Shown here piece by piece: positions 1 to 6,292 of a stretch of 8,290 bases of DNA (position 1 is the stretch's first letter; every line of letters begins with the position of its first letter). Below the pieces are notes generated by a model. It was not told where the DNA came from. It worked only from the letters and a program-made list of their open reading frames with translations, and searched no databases. A program made the translations under genes and the position numbers. The stretch comes from CAZJPD01 sp964547795 (GTDB lineage: Bacteria; Pseudomonadota; Alphaproteobacteria; Rickettsiales; Midichloriaceae), in NCBI GenBank assembly GCA_964547795.1, contig CAZJPD010000036.1, positions 1 to 8,290 on the forward strand, given 5' to 3'.

Positions 1-2
1 CT

Positions 3-245
3 TTATCGCTTTTTCATTATGGGGTTGAGAAGAAATTTTTTAAGTTTTATAGCAATTACACAAATAGTTTACAAACTTCAGAAAATTTTAAAAAGATTGT
101 AACTATCCAAGATTACGTGCCATGTGATCAAGTAAATTTTGAGATTTTTGGTATATCTGCAAGTTTTCTGAATATACTATATGCCATCTTTTTCTTTGTA
201 TTAGTTATAAGGTTAGCAAAAATAGGAATTAGAAATGAAAAGTGA
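3..245 (+). CDS. dsbB: DsbB-family disulfide bond formation protein, C-terminal end (5' partial)
   Basis: The frame is open from the window edge to TGA at 243-245 and gives 80 residues. DsbB is an inner-membrane quinone-linked oxidase that reoxidises periplasmic DsbA. The visible part fits its second half: FHYGVEKKFF at the start resembles the 'H-x-G-V-E' end of a membrane helix, a hydrophilic periplasmic loop follows, then VPCDQVNFEIFGIS, which matches the conserved 'V-x-C-D-E-x-x-F-x-x-F-G-I-S' segment, and a last hydrophobic helix (FLNILYAIFFFVLVIRL) with a basic tail. The Cys of VPCD corresponds to the second loop-2 cysteine. I see no cysteine earlier in that loop, although the family normally has a partner there. 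The first CxxC loop lies outside the window. The family call is reasonably firm; whether the enzyme is active is not clear. Confidence 0.7.
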   Translation, partial: LSLFHYGVEKKFFKFYSNYTNSLQTSENFKKIVTIQDYVPCDQVNFEIFGISASFLNILYAIFFFVLVIRLAKIGIRNEK

Positions 246-259
246 TAAATAAAAACTAC

Positions 260-281
260 TCTTAATATCTCGATATTAAGA
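260..281. repeat. Short perfect inverted repeat upstream of alaS
   Basis: CTTAATAT and ATATTAAG are perfect inverted copies separated by CTCG, and a flanking T-A pair (260/281) makes a 9-bp stem. It lies 15 bases after the dsbB stop. No T-run follows on the + strand, so it is a poor intrinsic terminator in that direction. On the - strand an AT-rich stretch with five T's follows after a short gap, but no gene reads that way. It may be an operator or an RNA hairpin in the dsbB-alaS spacer. Confidence 0.4.
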
Positions 282-307
282 AGGGCTTATGCTAAAGCTA
301 CAAAACA

Positions 308-319
308 AAGCTTAAGCTT
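308..319. repeat. 12-bp perfect palindrome AAGCTTAAGCTT in the alaS upstream region
   Basis: The sequence is self-complementary and sits about 50-60 bases before the alaS start. A related AAAGCT copy occurs at 294-299, and two tandem TCTATTTA units follow at 321-336. E. coli AlaRS is known to repress its own gene by binding a palindrome near its transcription start, so an operator role is conceivable here. That is inference only, because short AT-rich palindromes are common in such genomes. Confidence 0.35.
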
Positions 320-370
320 ATCTATTTATCTATTTATATTTAGTATTAAATTCGAATGTAGAAATTTTTT

Positions 371-2935
371 ATGATGTTAATGAATGACATAAGAAAATCG
401 TTTTTGGAATATTTTCAAAAAAATGAGCATAAGGTATTGCCATCTTCTCCATTAGTTCCTCATAATGACCCATCGCTGTTGTTCACAAATGCTGGGATGG
501 TGCAGTTTAAAAATCAATTTACAGGCAAGGAGAAAATCATTTTTCCAAAAGTAGCTACATCACAAAAATGTGTCAGGGCAGGAGGGAAGCATAATGATCT
601 TGAGAATGTTGGCTATACTGCAAGGCATCATACATTTTTTGAGATGTTGGGTAACTTTTCCTTTGGGGATTATTTTAAGGAAAAAGCTATATTGTATGCC
701 TGGAATTATCTAACTCAAGAATTACGAGTTCCAAAAAGCAAACTTTACATTACAGTATACCATGGAGATCAGGAAGCTTTTCAGTTATGGAAAAAAATTA
801 CAGGATTTAGCGATGATAAAATCATAAAGATTAAAACTGATGATAATTTTTGGTCTATGGGGGATATTGGACCTTGTGGACCCTGTTCTGAGATTTTCTA
901 TGATCATGGAGAGCAATATCATGGGGGGCTTCCTGAAACTAAAGACGAGGACGGAGACAGGTATGTTGAAATTTGGAATTTGGTCTTTATGCAATTTGAG
1001 AAACTTGCGATAAAGGAACAAATTAACCTTCTTAACCCCTCAATAGATACAGGTATGGGTTTAGAAAGAATCACAGCAGTGATGCAGGGAGTAAATGACA
1101 ATTATGATACAGATATTTTTCAGACATTGATCAAAGCATCTATGGAAATTTCAGGAAATGATAAGGAAATTGTTTCTCATAGAGTAATTGCTGATCATAT
1201 ACGTTCTTCATGTTTCCTTTTAGCAGATGGCGTATTGCCTTCCAATGAGGGTAGAGGATATGTGTTAAGAAGAATAATGAGGCATGCTATGCGACATATT
1301 CACAATATTGGATATAATGACAGCATGTTGCATAAGCTTGCACCGCATCTAATCAATAACATGGAGAAAGCATACCCAGAATTAAACGAGGCAAAGGAGT
1401 TGATAATATCCACATTAAGAATGGAAGAAGGTAGATTTAAGGAAACTTTAAGCAATGGCATGAAGTATTTAAAGCAGGAAATCAATGATATGTCAGGAAG
1501 GGTTTTTGATGGCGAAAAAGCCTTTAAGCTGTATGATACTTATGGACTTCCTATAGACCTTACTATTGATGTTTTGAAGGAAAAGAATCTGACCTTAGAT
1601 CATAAGGGGTTTAACGATGCTATGGAAGAGCAGAAAAAGAGAGCCAGAGCTAATTGGGTTGGCAGTGGAGAGCAAGGGGTTTCAAAATTATGGTTTGATA
1701 TTTATGAGAAATTTGGTGCTACTGAATTTATCAGGGATAGTGATGTAAGTTTTTCTGGAAAGATACTAGCAATAGTCATGGATAGTGCTTTAACTAAAAC
1801 AGCAGATGTTGGAGATGATGTAATAGTAATTACTGACCAAACTCCCTTTTATGCGGAATCTGGTGGGCAGGTTGGTGATAAGGGGATGCTAAACAATAGC
1901 AAGGTTTATGATACCAAATTGTTTGTTGGGAAAATACACGGTCATTTTACCAAGTTGACAAATAAGATAAGTGGTGGGGATGAGGTGAAGTTAGAGATAA
2001 ATCAGAATATTAGAAATAAAATTAAAGCAAATCACTCTGCCACTCATTTGTTGCAGTATGCTTTGAGAAAGGTGTTGGGAAAGCACGTTGTGCAAAAGGG
2101 TTCTTTAGTAAATGATGAAAAATTACGTTTTGACTTTACGCATAATAGTGCCTTAACGACGGAGGAGTTATCCAAAGCAGAGCAAATAGTCAACGAAATG
2201 GTTATATCCAATCAAAGAGTTATGGCTAATTTAATGAGCATAAACGATGCAAAGGATAGGGGGGCTATAGCCTTGTTTGGCGAAAAATATGATGATGAGG
2301 TGCGTGTGGTTTCTATTGGACAATCTATAGAATTATGCGGTGGAGCTCATGTCAATAGAACTGGTAATATCGGATATTTTGTAATTGTGTCACAGGAATC
2401 AATAGCAGCAGGTATTAGACGCATTGAAGCATATACAGGTGAAAAGGCAGTTGTTTTTTCTCGTGATAAGATAAATAAATTGGAAGAGGCTGTTAGGTTA
2501 GTTAGATGTAATGAGACCGATCTCAGTACAAATATACAGGAACTACAAAGCAACATCAGAGAATTACAAAAAATTAATGAAAAATACAAGACAGATTATT
2601 CATTGGCTGGTGTGAAAGAATCTAAAATAAAAGGTGTCACGATGCTGTCTTTGGTTTTAAGAGAACAGAGGGTGGATTTGAAGGGTCTATATGATCGGCT
2701 TAGGAATAAGCATCAAGGGACTATAATTGTTATAGTTAATACAAATAAGAGAACTACGGTTTTGGTTGGAATTACTAAAGATTTAGGAAATAAATATAGT
2801 GCTAAGACTATGATTGAAAAATGTTTTGATATTATTGATGGCAAAGGTGGTGGCAATAAAGAGATGGCACAAGCCAGCGGTAGAAAGATAGGAGTAGAAG
2901 ATGAGATTATTGAAGTGGTAAAATACTCAATATAA
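371..2935 (+). CDS. alaS: Alanyl-tRNA synthetase (AlaRS)
   Basis: Cytoplasmic class II synthetase that attaches alanine to tRNA-Ala and clears mischarged Ser or Gly. At 854 aa it is close to the usual 860-880. The catalytic domain holds motif 1 (NDPSLLFTNAG, about 32-42), motif 2 (RAGGKHNDLENVGYTARHH, 69-87, then FFEMLGNFSFGDYF) and motif 3 (NPSIDTGMGLER, 222-233). The editing domain has the zinc-site HSATH (555-559) and CGGAH (656-660). A coiled segment (about 698-740) leads to the C-Ala domain with GKGGGNKEMAQASGRKIG (824-841). Everything expected is present. ATG codons at 371, 374 and 380 are all possible starts; the one at 380 (MNDIRKSFLEYF) matches the usual family N terminus best. No clear Shine-Dalgarno site precedes any of them. 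The gene is probably transcribed from the spacer at 246-370. Confidence 0.97.
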   Translation: MMLMNDIRKSFLEYFQKNEHKVLPSSPLVPHNDPSLLFTNAGMVQFKNQFTGKEKIIFPKVATSQKCVRAGGKHNDLENVGYTARHHTFFEMLGNFSFGDYFKEKAILYAWNYLTQELRVPKSKLYITVYHGDQEAFQLWKKITGFSDDKIIKIKTDDNFWSMGDIGPCGPCSEIFYDHGEQYHGGLPETKDEDGDRYVEIWNLVFMQFEKLAIKEQINLLNPSIDTGMGLERITAVMQGVNDNYDTDIFQTLIKASMEISGNDKEIVSHRVIADHIRSSCFLLADGVLPSNEGRGYVLRRIMRHAMRHIHNIGYNDSMLHKLAPHLINNMEKAYPELNEAKELIISTLRMEEGRFKETLSNGMKYLKQEINDMSGRVFDGEKAFKLYDTYGLPIDLTIDVLKEKNLTLDHKGFNDAMEEQKKRARANWVGSGEQGVSKLWFDIYEKFGATEFIRDSDVSFSGKILAIVMDSALTKTADVGDDVIVITDQTPFYAESGGQVGDKGMLNNSKVYDTKLFVGKIHGHFTKLTNKISGGDEVKLEINQNIRNKIKANHSATHLLQYALRKVLGKHVVQKGSLVNDEKLRFDFTHNSALTTEELSKAEQIVNEMVISNQRVMANLMSINDAKDRGAIALFGEKYDDEVRVVSIGQSIELCGGAHVNRTGNIGYFVIVSQESIAAGIRRIEAYTGEKAVVFSRDKINKLEEAVRLVRCNETDLSTNIQELQSNIRELQKINEKYKTDYSLAGVKESKIKGVTMLSLVLREQRVDLKGLYDRLRNKHQGTIIVIVNTNKRTTVLVGITKDLGNKYSAKTMIEKCFDIIDGKGGGNKEMAQASGRKIGVEDEIIEVVKYSI

Positions 2936-2988
2936 TGGAACAGGAATTACAGTAATTGGCTATAAAACTCTTGCTATCTATACTCAGT

Positions 2989-3046
2989 TAGCACAATACC
3001 CACATTGTTGCGTTTTGTCTGGATACAAAACCAAAATATTGTGCTA
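2989..3046. repeat. Nested inverted repeat (candidate palindromic element or regulatory hairpin) before pdxS
   Basis: Outer arms TAGCACAATA (2989-2998) and TATTGTGCTA (3037-3046) are perfect 10-bp inverted copies. Inside them GTTTTGT (3012-3018) and ACAAAAC (3025-3031) pair around a 6-base loop, extended by TTG (3008-3010) with CAA (3032-3034) past a one-base bulge. The element occupies most of the 148-base alaS-pdxS spacer. No T-run follows, so it does not look like a terminator. The frame of pdxS is open right through it, with a TTG at 3015, a property also seen in the small palindromic elements of Rickettsia genomes. Identity as such an element is inference. Confidence 0.55.
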
Positions 3047-3083
3047 CGATTTTAATGACATTAAATTATATAGACTCAAGATT

Positions 3084-3896
3084 ATGGACTCTAAAATAGC
3101 TTTTACTAATATACTTTGCTCTGGAGTAATCATGGATGTGATGAACGAAGAGCAGGCAAAAATAGCTGAAGATGCTGGAGCTGTAGCTGTAATGGCACTT
3201 GAAAGAGTGCCTGCTTTAATAATACGTGATGGTGGAATAGCAAGGGCAAGTGATCCTGCTATGATAAAAAAAATACAAGAAGCTGTTTCAATCCCTGTGA
3301 TGGCTAAGTGTCGGATTGGACACGTGATAGAAGCAAGAATTCTACAAGCTTTGGAAGTAGATTGTATAGATGAGAGTGAAGTTCTTACAAGGGCAGATGA
3401 TGCCTCTTATATTGATAAGCATCAGTTTAAAATTCCATTTGTATGTGGTTGCCGTGATTTAGGAGAAGCTCTGCGTCGAATAGAAGAAGGAGCATCATTA
3501 ATTAGATGTAAAGGACAAGCAGGTACTGGTGATATAAGGGAGGCAGTGAATCATCTTAAGTCAGTCAAGCATAGCATGCAGACTTTAAAAAACTTAAATT
3601 CAGTGGAGATAAGAAGAAAAGCTGAAAGCATGCGTGTTAAAGAATCGTTTTTAGTGAAGGTAATGGGGGATCAAAAGTTACCTGTTCCATTCTTTGCAGC
3701 AGGAGGGATTGCAACTCCAGCTGATGCTGCTTTCTGCATGGAGCTTGGTGCTGAATCTGTGTTTGTTGGAAGTGGGATTTTCTTAAGTTCAAACCCTCAG
3801 AAAAGAGCAAAAGCTATAGTTGAGGCTGTCAATTTTTGGCAAGACCCCGGAAAGTTAGCTGAGATATCTTCAGATATTGGAGAAGGAATGAAGTGA
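3084..3896 (+). CDS. pdxS: Pyridoxal 5'-phosphate synthase, PdxS (lyase/synthase) subunit
   Basis: PdxS condenses ribose 5-phosphate, glyceraldehyde 3-phosphate and ammonia supplied by PdxT into PLP. From ATG 3084 it has 270 aa; the family norm is about 290-295. Key residues are visible: Asp18 in GVIMDV, Lys75 in SIPVMAKCRIGH (R5P Schiff-base lysine) and Lys143 in RCKGQAGTGD (second catalytic lysine). MALERVP, DESEVLT, PFVCGCRDLGEALRRI and FAAGGIATPADAA are typical. Three oddities: the N-terminal helix is short, the usual VPADIR segment reads VPALIIRD, and the protein stops at DIGEGMK, about 18 residues before the normal C terminus. A longer reading from TTG 3015 would add 23 residues without resemblance to the family N terminus and would place the start inside the palindrome at 2989-3046. 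It overlaps pdxT by four bases. Confidence 0.95.
   Translation: MDSKIAFTNILCSGVIMDVMNEEQAKIAEDAGAVAVMALERVPALIIRDGGIARASDPAMIKKIQEAVSIPVMAKCRIGHVIEARILQALEVDCIDESEVLTRADDASYIDKHQFKIPFVCGCRDLGEALRRIEEGASLIRCKGQAGTGDIREAVNHLKSVKHSMQTLKNLNSVEIRRKAESMRVKESFLVKVMGDQKLPVPFFAAGGIATPADAAFCMELGAESVFVGSGIFLSSNPQKRAKAIVEAVNFWQDPGKLAEISSDIGEGMK
3881..3887 (+). promoter_or_regulatory. Shine-Dalgarno site for pdxT
   Basis: AGAAGGA lies five bases before the GTG at 3893 and inside the last codons of pdxS. It is the clearest ribosome binding site in the window and supports GTG 3893 as the pdxT start. The ATG at 3888 belongs to the pdxS frame. Confidence 0.6.
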
Positions 3897-4441
3897 AAAC
3901 AATAGGTGTAATGAGCTACCAGGGAGCAGGACACCTTCATATCAATGCACTAAAAAAACTAGGATTTGAAGCACTGTCAGTATATGCTTGGACTGATTTT
4001 TCTCAAACTGATGGCTTAATCCTACCAGGGGGAGAAAGCTCTGTACAATATAGTTATTGTTTAAATAATGGCTTGGATAAAAAAATACTGGAATATAGCC
4101 TTACTAAAAAACCAATTCTTGGCACTTGTGCAGGAGCAATTTTACTTTCTCAATACTCTTCTGCAAAGGTAAGTGGTTTTGGCTTAATCAATATGAAAAT
4201 AATCAGGAATTTCTACGGCAGACAAATAAAAAGCACAACTGTAAAAAGCGACAACAATAATGAAATAGTCTTTATCAGAGCCCCAGCTATTGTAGATATA
4301 GGGCCTCAAGTTACAGTATTTGATACTTACAAAGAAAAGCCAGTTTTTGTAAAGCAAAATAATATCTATTGTACTACCTTCCACCCAGAATTAGGAATAC
4401 TTAATCGAGATAATGTTATATATAAAGTATTTAGAAATTAG
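3893..4441 (+). CDS. pdxT: Pyridoxal 5'-phosphate synthase, PdxT (glutaminase) subunit
   Basis: Class I glutamine amidotransferase that releases ammonia from glutamine and channels it to PdxS. It has 182 aa against about 190-200 in the family. Visible features are GLILPGGESS (41-50, oxyanion region), the nucleophile Cys79 in LGTCAGAILL, GRQ near 109-111, VFIRAP (126-131) and the His164/Glu166 pair in FHPEL, so the Cys-His-Glu triad is complete. The start is GTG within the GTGA overlap with the pdxS stop, supported by a good Shine-Dalgarno site, which implies translational coupling and one transcript with pdxS. The N terminus (MKTIGVMSYQGAGHLHINAL) is divergent but keeps the Q-G motif. It ends in TAG, which shows that TAG is used as a genuine stop here. 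Confidence 0.95.
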   Translation: MKTIGVMSYQGAGHLHINALKKLGFEALSVYAWTDFSQTDGLILPGGESSVQYSYCLNNGLDKKILEYSLTKKPILGTCAGAILLSQYSSAKVSGFGLINMKIIRNFYGRQIKSTTVKSDNNNEIVFIRAPAIVDIGPQVTVFDTYKEKPVFVKQNNIYCTTFHPELGILNRDNVIYKVFRN

Positions 4442-4479
4442 TATAATTCATCAAAAAATTGCATTAAAAAAGAATTATA
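4442..4479. repeat. 8-bp inverted repeat directly after pdxT
   Basis: TATAATTC (4442-4449) and GAATTATA (4472-4479) are perfect inverted copies around a 22-base A-rich loop, immediately after the pdxT stop. The stem is almost all A/T and no T-run follows, so it is at most a weak end-of-transcript structure. Confidence 0.3.
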
Positions 4480-4569
4480 GCCATTACCTAAATAACATGT
4501 GCTATACTTGCAGGTAGCATCTATTCAGGTTATACATAATACTACAAAGAAATATTATATCGATAGCAA

Positions 4570-5172
4570 GTGAACATAGAATATCACTATTATATCACCT
4601 ATCTAATAGCCGTTGTATCTGGGTTTAAGATGTCTGAAGCTTATAAAATAGCATATAGTTCTCAGCATGTGGATGATAACTACCTTGAATATAATATATA
4701 CAATAGCAATGGGAAAAGTAAAGACTCATACAAAAATTTAGCAAGTGGTATAGATATAAAAGAAATCTTTGCTACTTTTGATGAGAAGATAAAAAAAATA
4801 TTAGTCATATTTCATCTTTTACCTGGTGATGGAGTTAATAATAGAGAAGATGGCAAAGAACATGCCCTTACTACAACTAAAGACAGCAAATTGGCAAATA
4901 TGGTACTAAAAGAGGCACTAAATAGCAAAAATTTATATGGGATAGGTATTGCCACTCATGCCTATGCGGATTCCTGGGCACATCAGAATTTTGTTGGCAC
5001 ACTAAGTGATTTTAATGCCTTCCCTGACGGAGCATTGTCTCCAAATCTTGGACATTGCGATGCTTTTGATAAACCGGATTTAGTTGGGCTGATTTGGGAA
5101 GATCCAAGACTCAAAAGAAAAAAGGTTAATAATGTAGATAGATTTTTAGATGTCTCAAAAAAAACTTGTTAA
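4570..5172 (+). CDS. DUF6765-like protein, N-terminal part of a frameshifted gene
   Basis: This 200-aa fragment resembles the DUF6765 family of uncharacterised bacterial proteins. That call is from memory of family-like stretches such as EYHYYITYLIA, AYSSQHVDD, FHLLPGDG, GIGIATHAYADSWAHQNFVG and PNLGHCDAFDKPDLVGLIW. Potential metal ligands are numerous: His6, Asp35, Asp36, His98, His130, Asp134, His138, His162 and Asp164. His130-x3-Asp134-x3-His138 recalls zinc phospholipase C or P1-nuclease sites, which is inference. The start is GTG 4570, chosen because the conserved N terminus (MNIEYHYYITYL) begins there; no good Shine-Dalgarno site precedes it. No signal peptide is evident. The frame ends at TAA 5170, just after an A8 tract (5157-5164). 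Removing one A joins it to the next frame as DRFLDVSKKLVNHYRRYT, so this is one broken gene or a slippage-expressed gene. Confidence 0.75.
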   Translation: MNIEYHYYITYLIAVVSGFKMSEAYKIAYSSQHVDDNYLEYNIYNSNGKSKDSYKNLASGIDIKEIFATFDEKIKKILVIFHLLPGDGVNNREDGKEHALTTTKDSKLANMVLKEALNSKNLYGIGIATHAYADSWAHQNFVGTLSDFNAFPDGALSPNLGHCDAFDKPDLVGLIWEDPRLKRKKVNNVDRFLDVSKKTC

Positions 5173-5500
5173 TCACTACAGAAGATATACAAATAATCAT
5201 TCCTTGGACGTAGATAAATTTTTATCTAAGCTAAGGGAAATAATGATGAACGATGAAAAAAATAGTTATTTTGATGTGAAGAGATTGGAACATGATAGAA
5301 TAAAGAAATACAATGATTTAGCAAAGCAATTTACATCATTTGATATCCTAAGATATGATAAAAACAAGTGGTATAACGAAGCAATAAAATCAACGGCTGG
5401 TAGAAAACTGTTCTGGAGGAATGAAGGATATAAAAATTATGACTGGTATCAATTTCAAGAGGCAGTTAAATTGCACTATAACTTTNNNNNNNNNNAGTAA
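5150..5500 (+). CDS. DUF6765-like protein, C-terminal part of the frameshifted gene, ending in an assembly gap
   Basis: The continuation of the 4570 gene in the +1 frame. An ATG exists at 5150, but the meaningful protein starts at about 5158 after the A8 tract. It is charged and helical (for example KFLSKLREIMM, then RLEHDRIKKYNDLAKQF) and ends with YDWYQFQEAVKLHYNF before ten N's at 5486-5495. The nominal stop TAA (5498-5500) lies just beyond the gap and is reliable only if the gap really is ten bases. Joined to the upstream part, the protein would have about 305 residues up to the gap. Independent translation is unlikely because nothing resembling a ribosome binding site precedes 5150 and the N-terminal half holds the likely metal site. 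Confidence 0.6.
   Translation: MSQKKLVNHYRRYTNNHSLDVDKFLSKLREIMMNDEKNSYFDVKRLEHDRIKKYNDLAKQFTSFDILRYDKNKWYNEAIKSTAGRKLFWRNEGYKNYDWYQFQEAVKLHYNFXXXX
5157..5164 (+). repeat. A8 homopolymer at the frameshift in the DUF6765-like gene
   Basis: Eight A's follow TCTC. The upstream frame reads Ser-Lys-Lys-Thr-Cys-stop across them; with seven A's it would read Ser-Lys-Lys-Leu-Val and continue for more than 100 residues. Such a tract is a known substrate for replication slippage, transcriptional slippage in AT-rich endosymbionts, and sequencing error. Confidence 0.8.
5486..5495. other. Assembly gap (10 N)
   Basis: Ten consecutive undetermined bases interrupt the end of the DUF6765-like gene. A round number of N's usually marks a scaffold join, so the true distance, and even the adjacency of the two sides, is uncertain. 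Confidence 0.95.
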
Positions 5501-5626
5501 TATTAAAGTAGATTAAATGAAGAGAATAAAGTTATATGGCGTTAGTTTGTATTACGATACGAAATGCCTTTGTGATAGGAAACACAAATCGTAAAATGTA
5601 GGTGATTAAATAACAAATTACTATTG

Positions 5627-6292
5627 ATGAATCCTAGATTAAATACCTTTATTATCATTGTATTAAACATATTTGTGTTGTTATTGTGCATACTGTTATG
5701 GGATACTGCTACAATTGGATCGTGTCTAAAAGCATTAGACATGGAGATCAGCATTCTAATTAATAAAACTTTGGGCGATAATTATTGGACTTATTTTTAG
5801 GGGATATTAAATAAGAAGTTCGAAAACTATCTTAATCAAGTACTTATACTATCTGTAATAACCTATTATTGTATTAAATCCGATCAGAAAATTTCAATTA
5901 TATTAGGGACTATAGTGATTTATCTGTATTGTGCTTTAGGTGTTTTTACATTAAATCAGCTGGTAGTAGATAGAGAATCTCCGTCATTGGTTATAAATTC
6001 ATTTGTAAATATATCTGAGATACTTCATGACAGCACTATAAAATTTGCTAGCTATAAATCTTTTCCATCTGGTTATGCTTTTGCAATGATATGTTGGGCA
6101 ATATTTACTACTAAAGTTTTTACTAAAGGAATATCACGACCTATTTGGATAATTGCTATTTTCTTTTGCCTACCAAGACTTATGAGTGAGGCTCATTGGA
6201 TGAGTGATATAATTGGAGCTGGGCTGATTGCGAATATATACGTACATATAATATGTATGATTCATGGGGCATATAGGTATAAAATAATATAG
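5627..6292 (+). pseudogene. LpxT-like PAP2-family membrane phosphatase, interrupted by an in-frame TAG
   Basis: From ATG 5627 a membrane protein runs in one frame to TAG 6290, broken only by TAG at 5798 (codon 58 of 221). The layout resembles PAP2 enzymes such as LpxT, which moves phosphate from undecaprenyl pyrophosphate to lipid A: an N-terminal helix (TFIIIVLNIFVLLLCILLW), LDMEISILIN, then TYF-stop-GILNKKFENYL, where related proteins have an aromatic or hydrophobic residue. TGG to TAG is the simplest origin. LNQLVVDRESPSL and the final PRLMSEAHWMSD (Arg184, His190, Asp194) fit the PAP2 motifs. The middle motif reads SFPSGYA where the family has PSGH or PGDH, so the catalytic His is Tyr150. 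A GTG at 5915 could start a shorter product of 125 aa, but this would lack the N-terminal helices. Two independent defects argue for loss of function. Exact substrate is unknown. Confidence 0.75.

Noticed and set aside
260..281. Intrinsic terminator for dsbB.
   Set aside because: The stem is nearly all A/T and is followed by AAGGGC rather than a T-run on the + strand.
3015..3083. A longer pdxS beginning at TTG 3015 (23 extra residues).
   Set aside because: The extra residues do not resemble the PdxS N terminus and the start falls inside the palindrome; ATG 3084 is a better start even though it leaves the N-terminal helix short.
5501..5626. Possible missing C-terminal coding of the DUF6765-like gene after the N gap.
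   Set aside because: All three + frames reach a stop within about 20 bases of the gap, so little coding sequence can lie on this side unless the gap is larger than drawn.
5542..5754. A 70-residue open frame on the - strand across the start of the PAP2 gene.
   Set aside because: It lies opposite the conserved N-terminal part of the PAP2 protein and has no family resemblance; a chance frame in AT-rich DNA.
5798..5800. TAG reassigned as a sense codon, which would explain the uninterrupted PAP2 frame beyond it.
   Set aside because: pdxT ends at TAG 4439-4441 at the expected protein length, and the PAP2 frame itself ends at TAG, so TAG acts as a stop here. The lost active-site His also points to decay.
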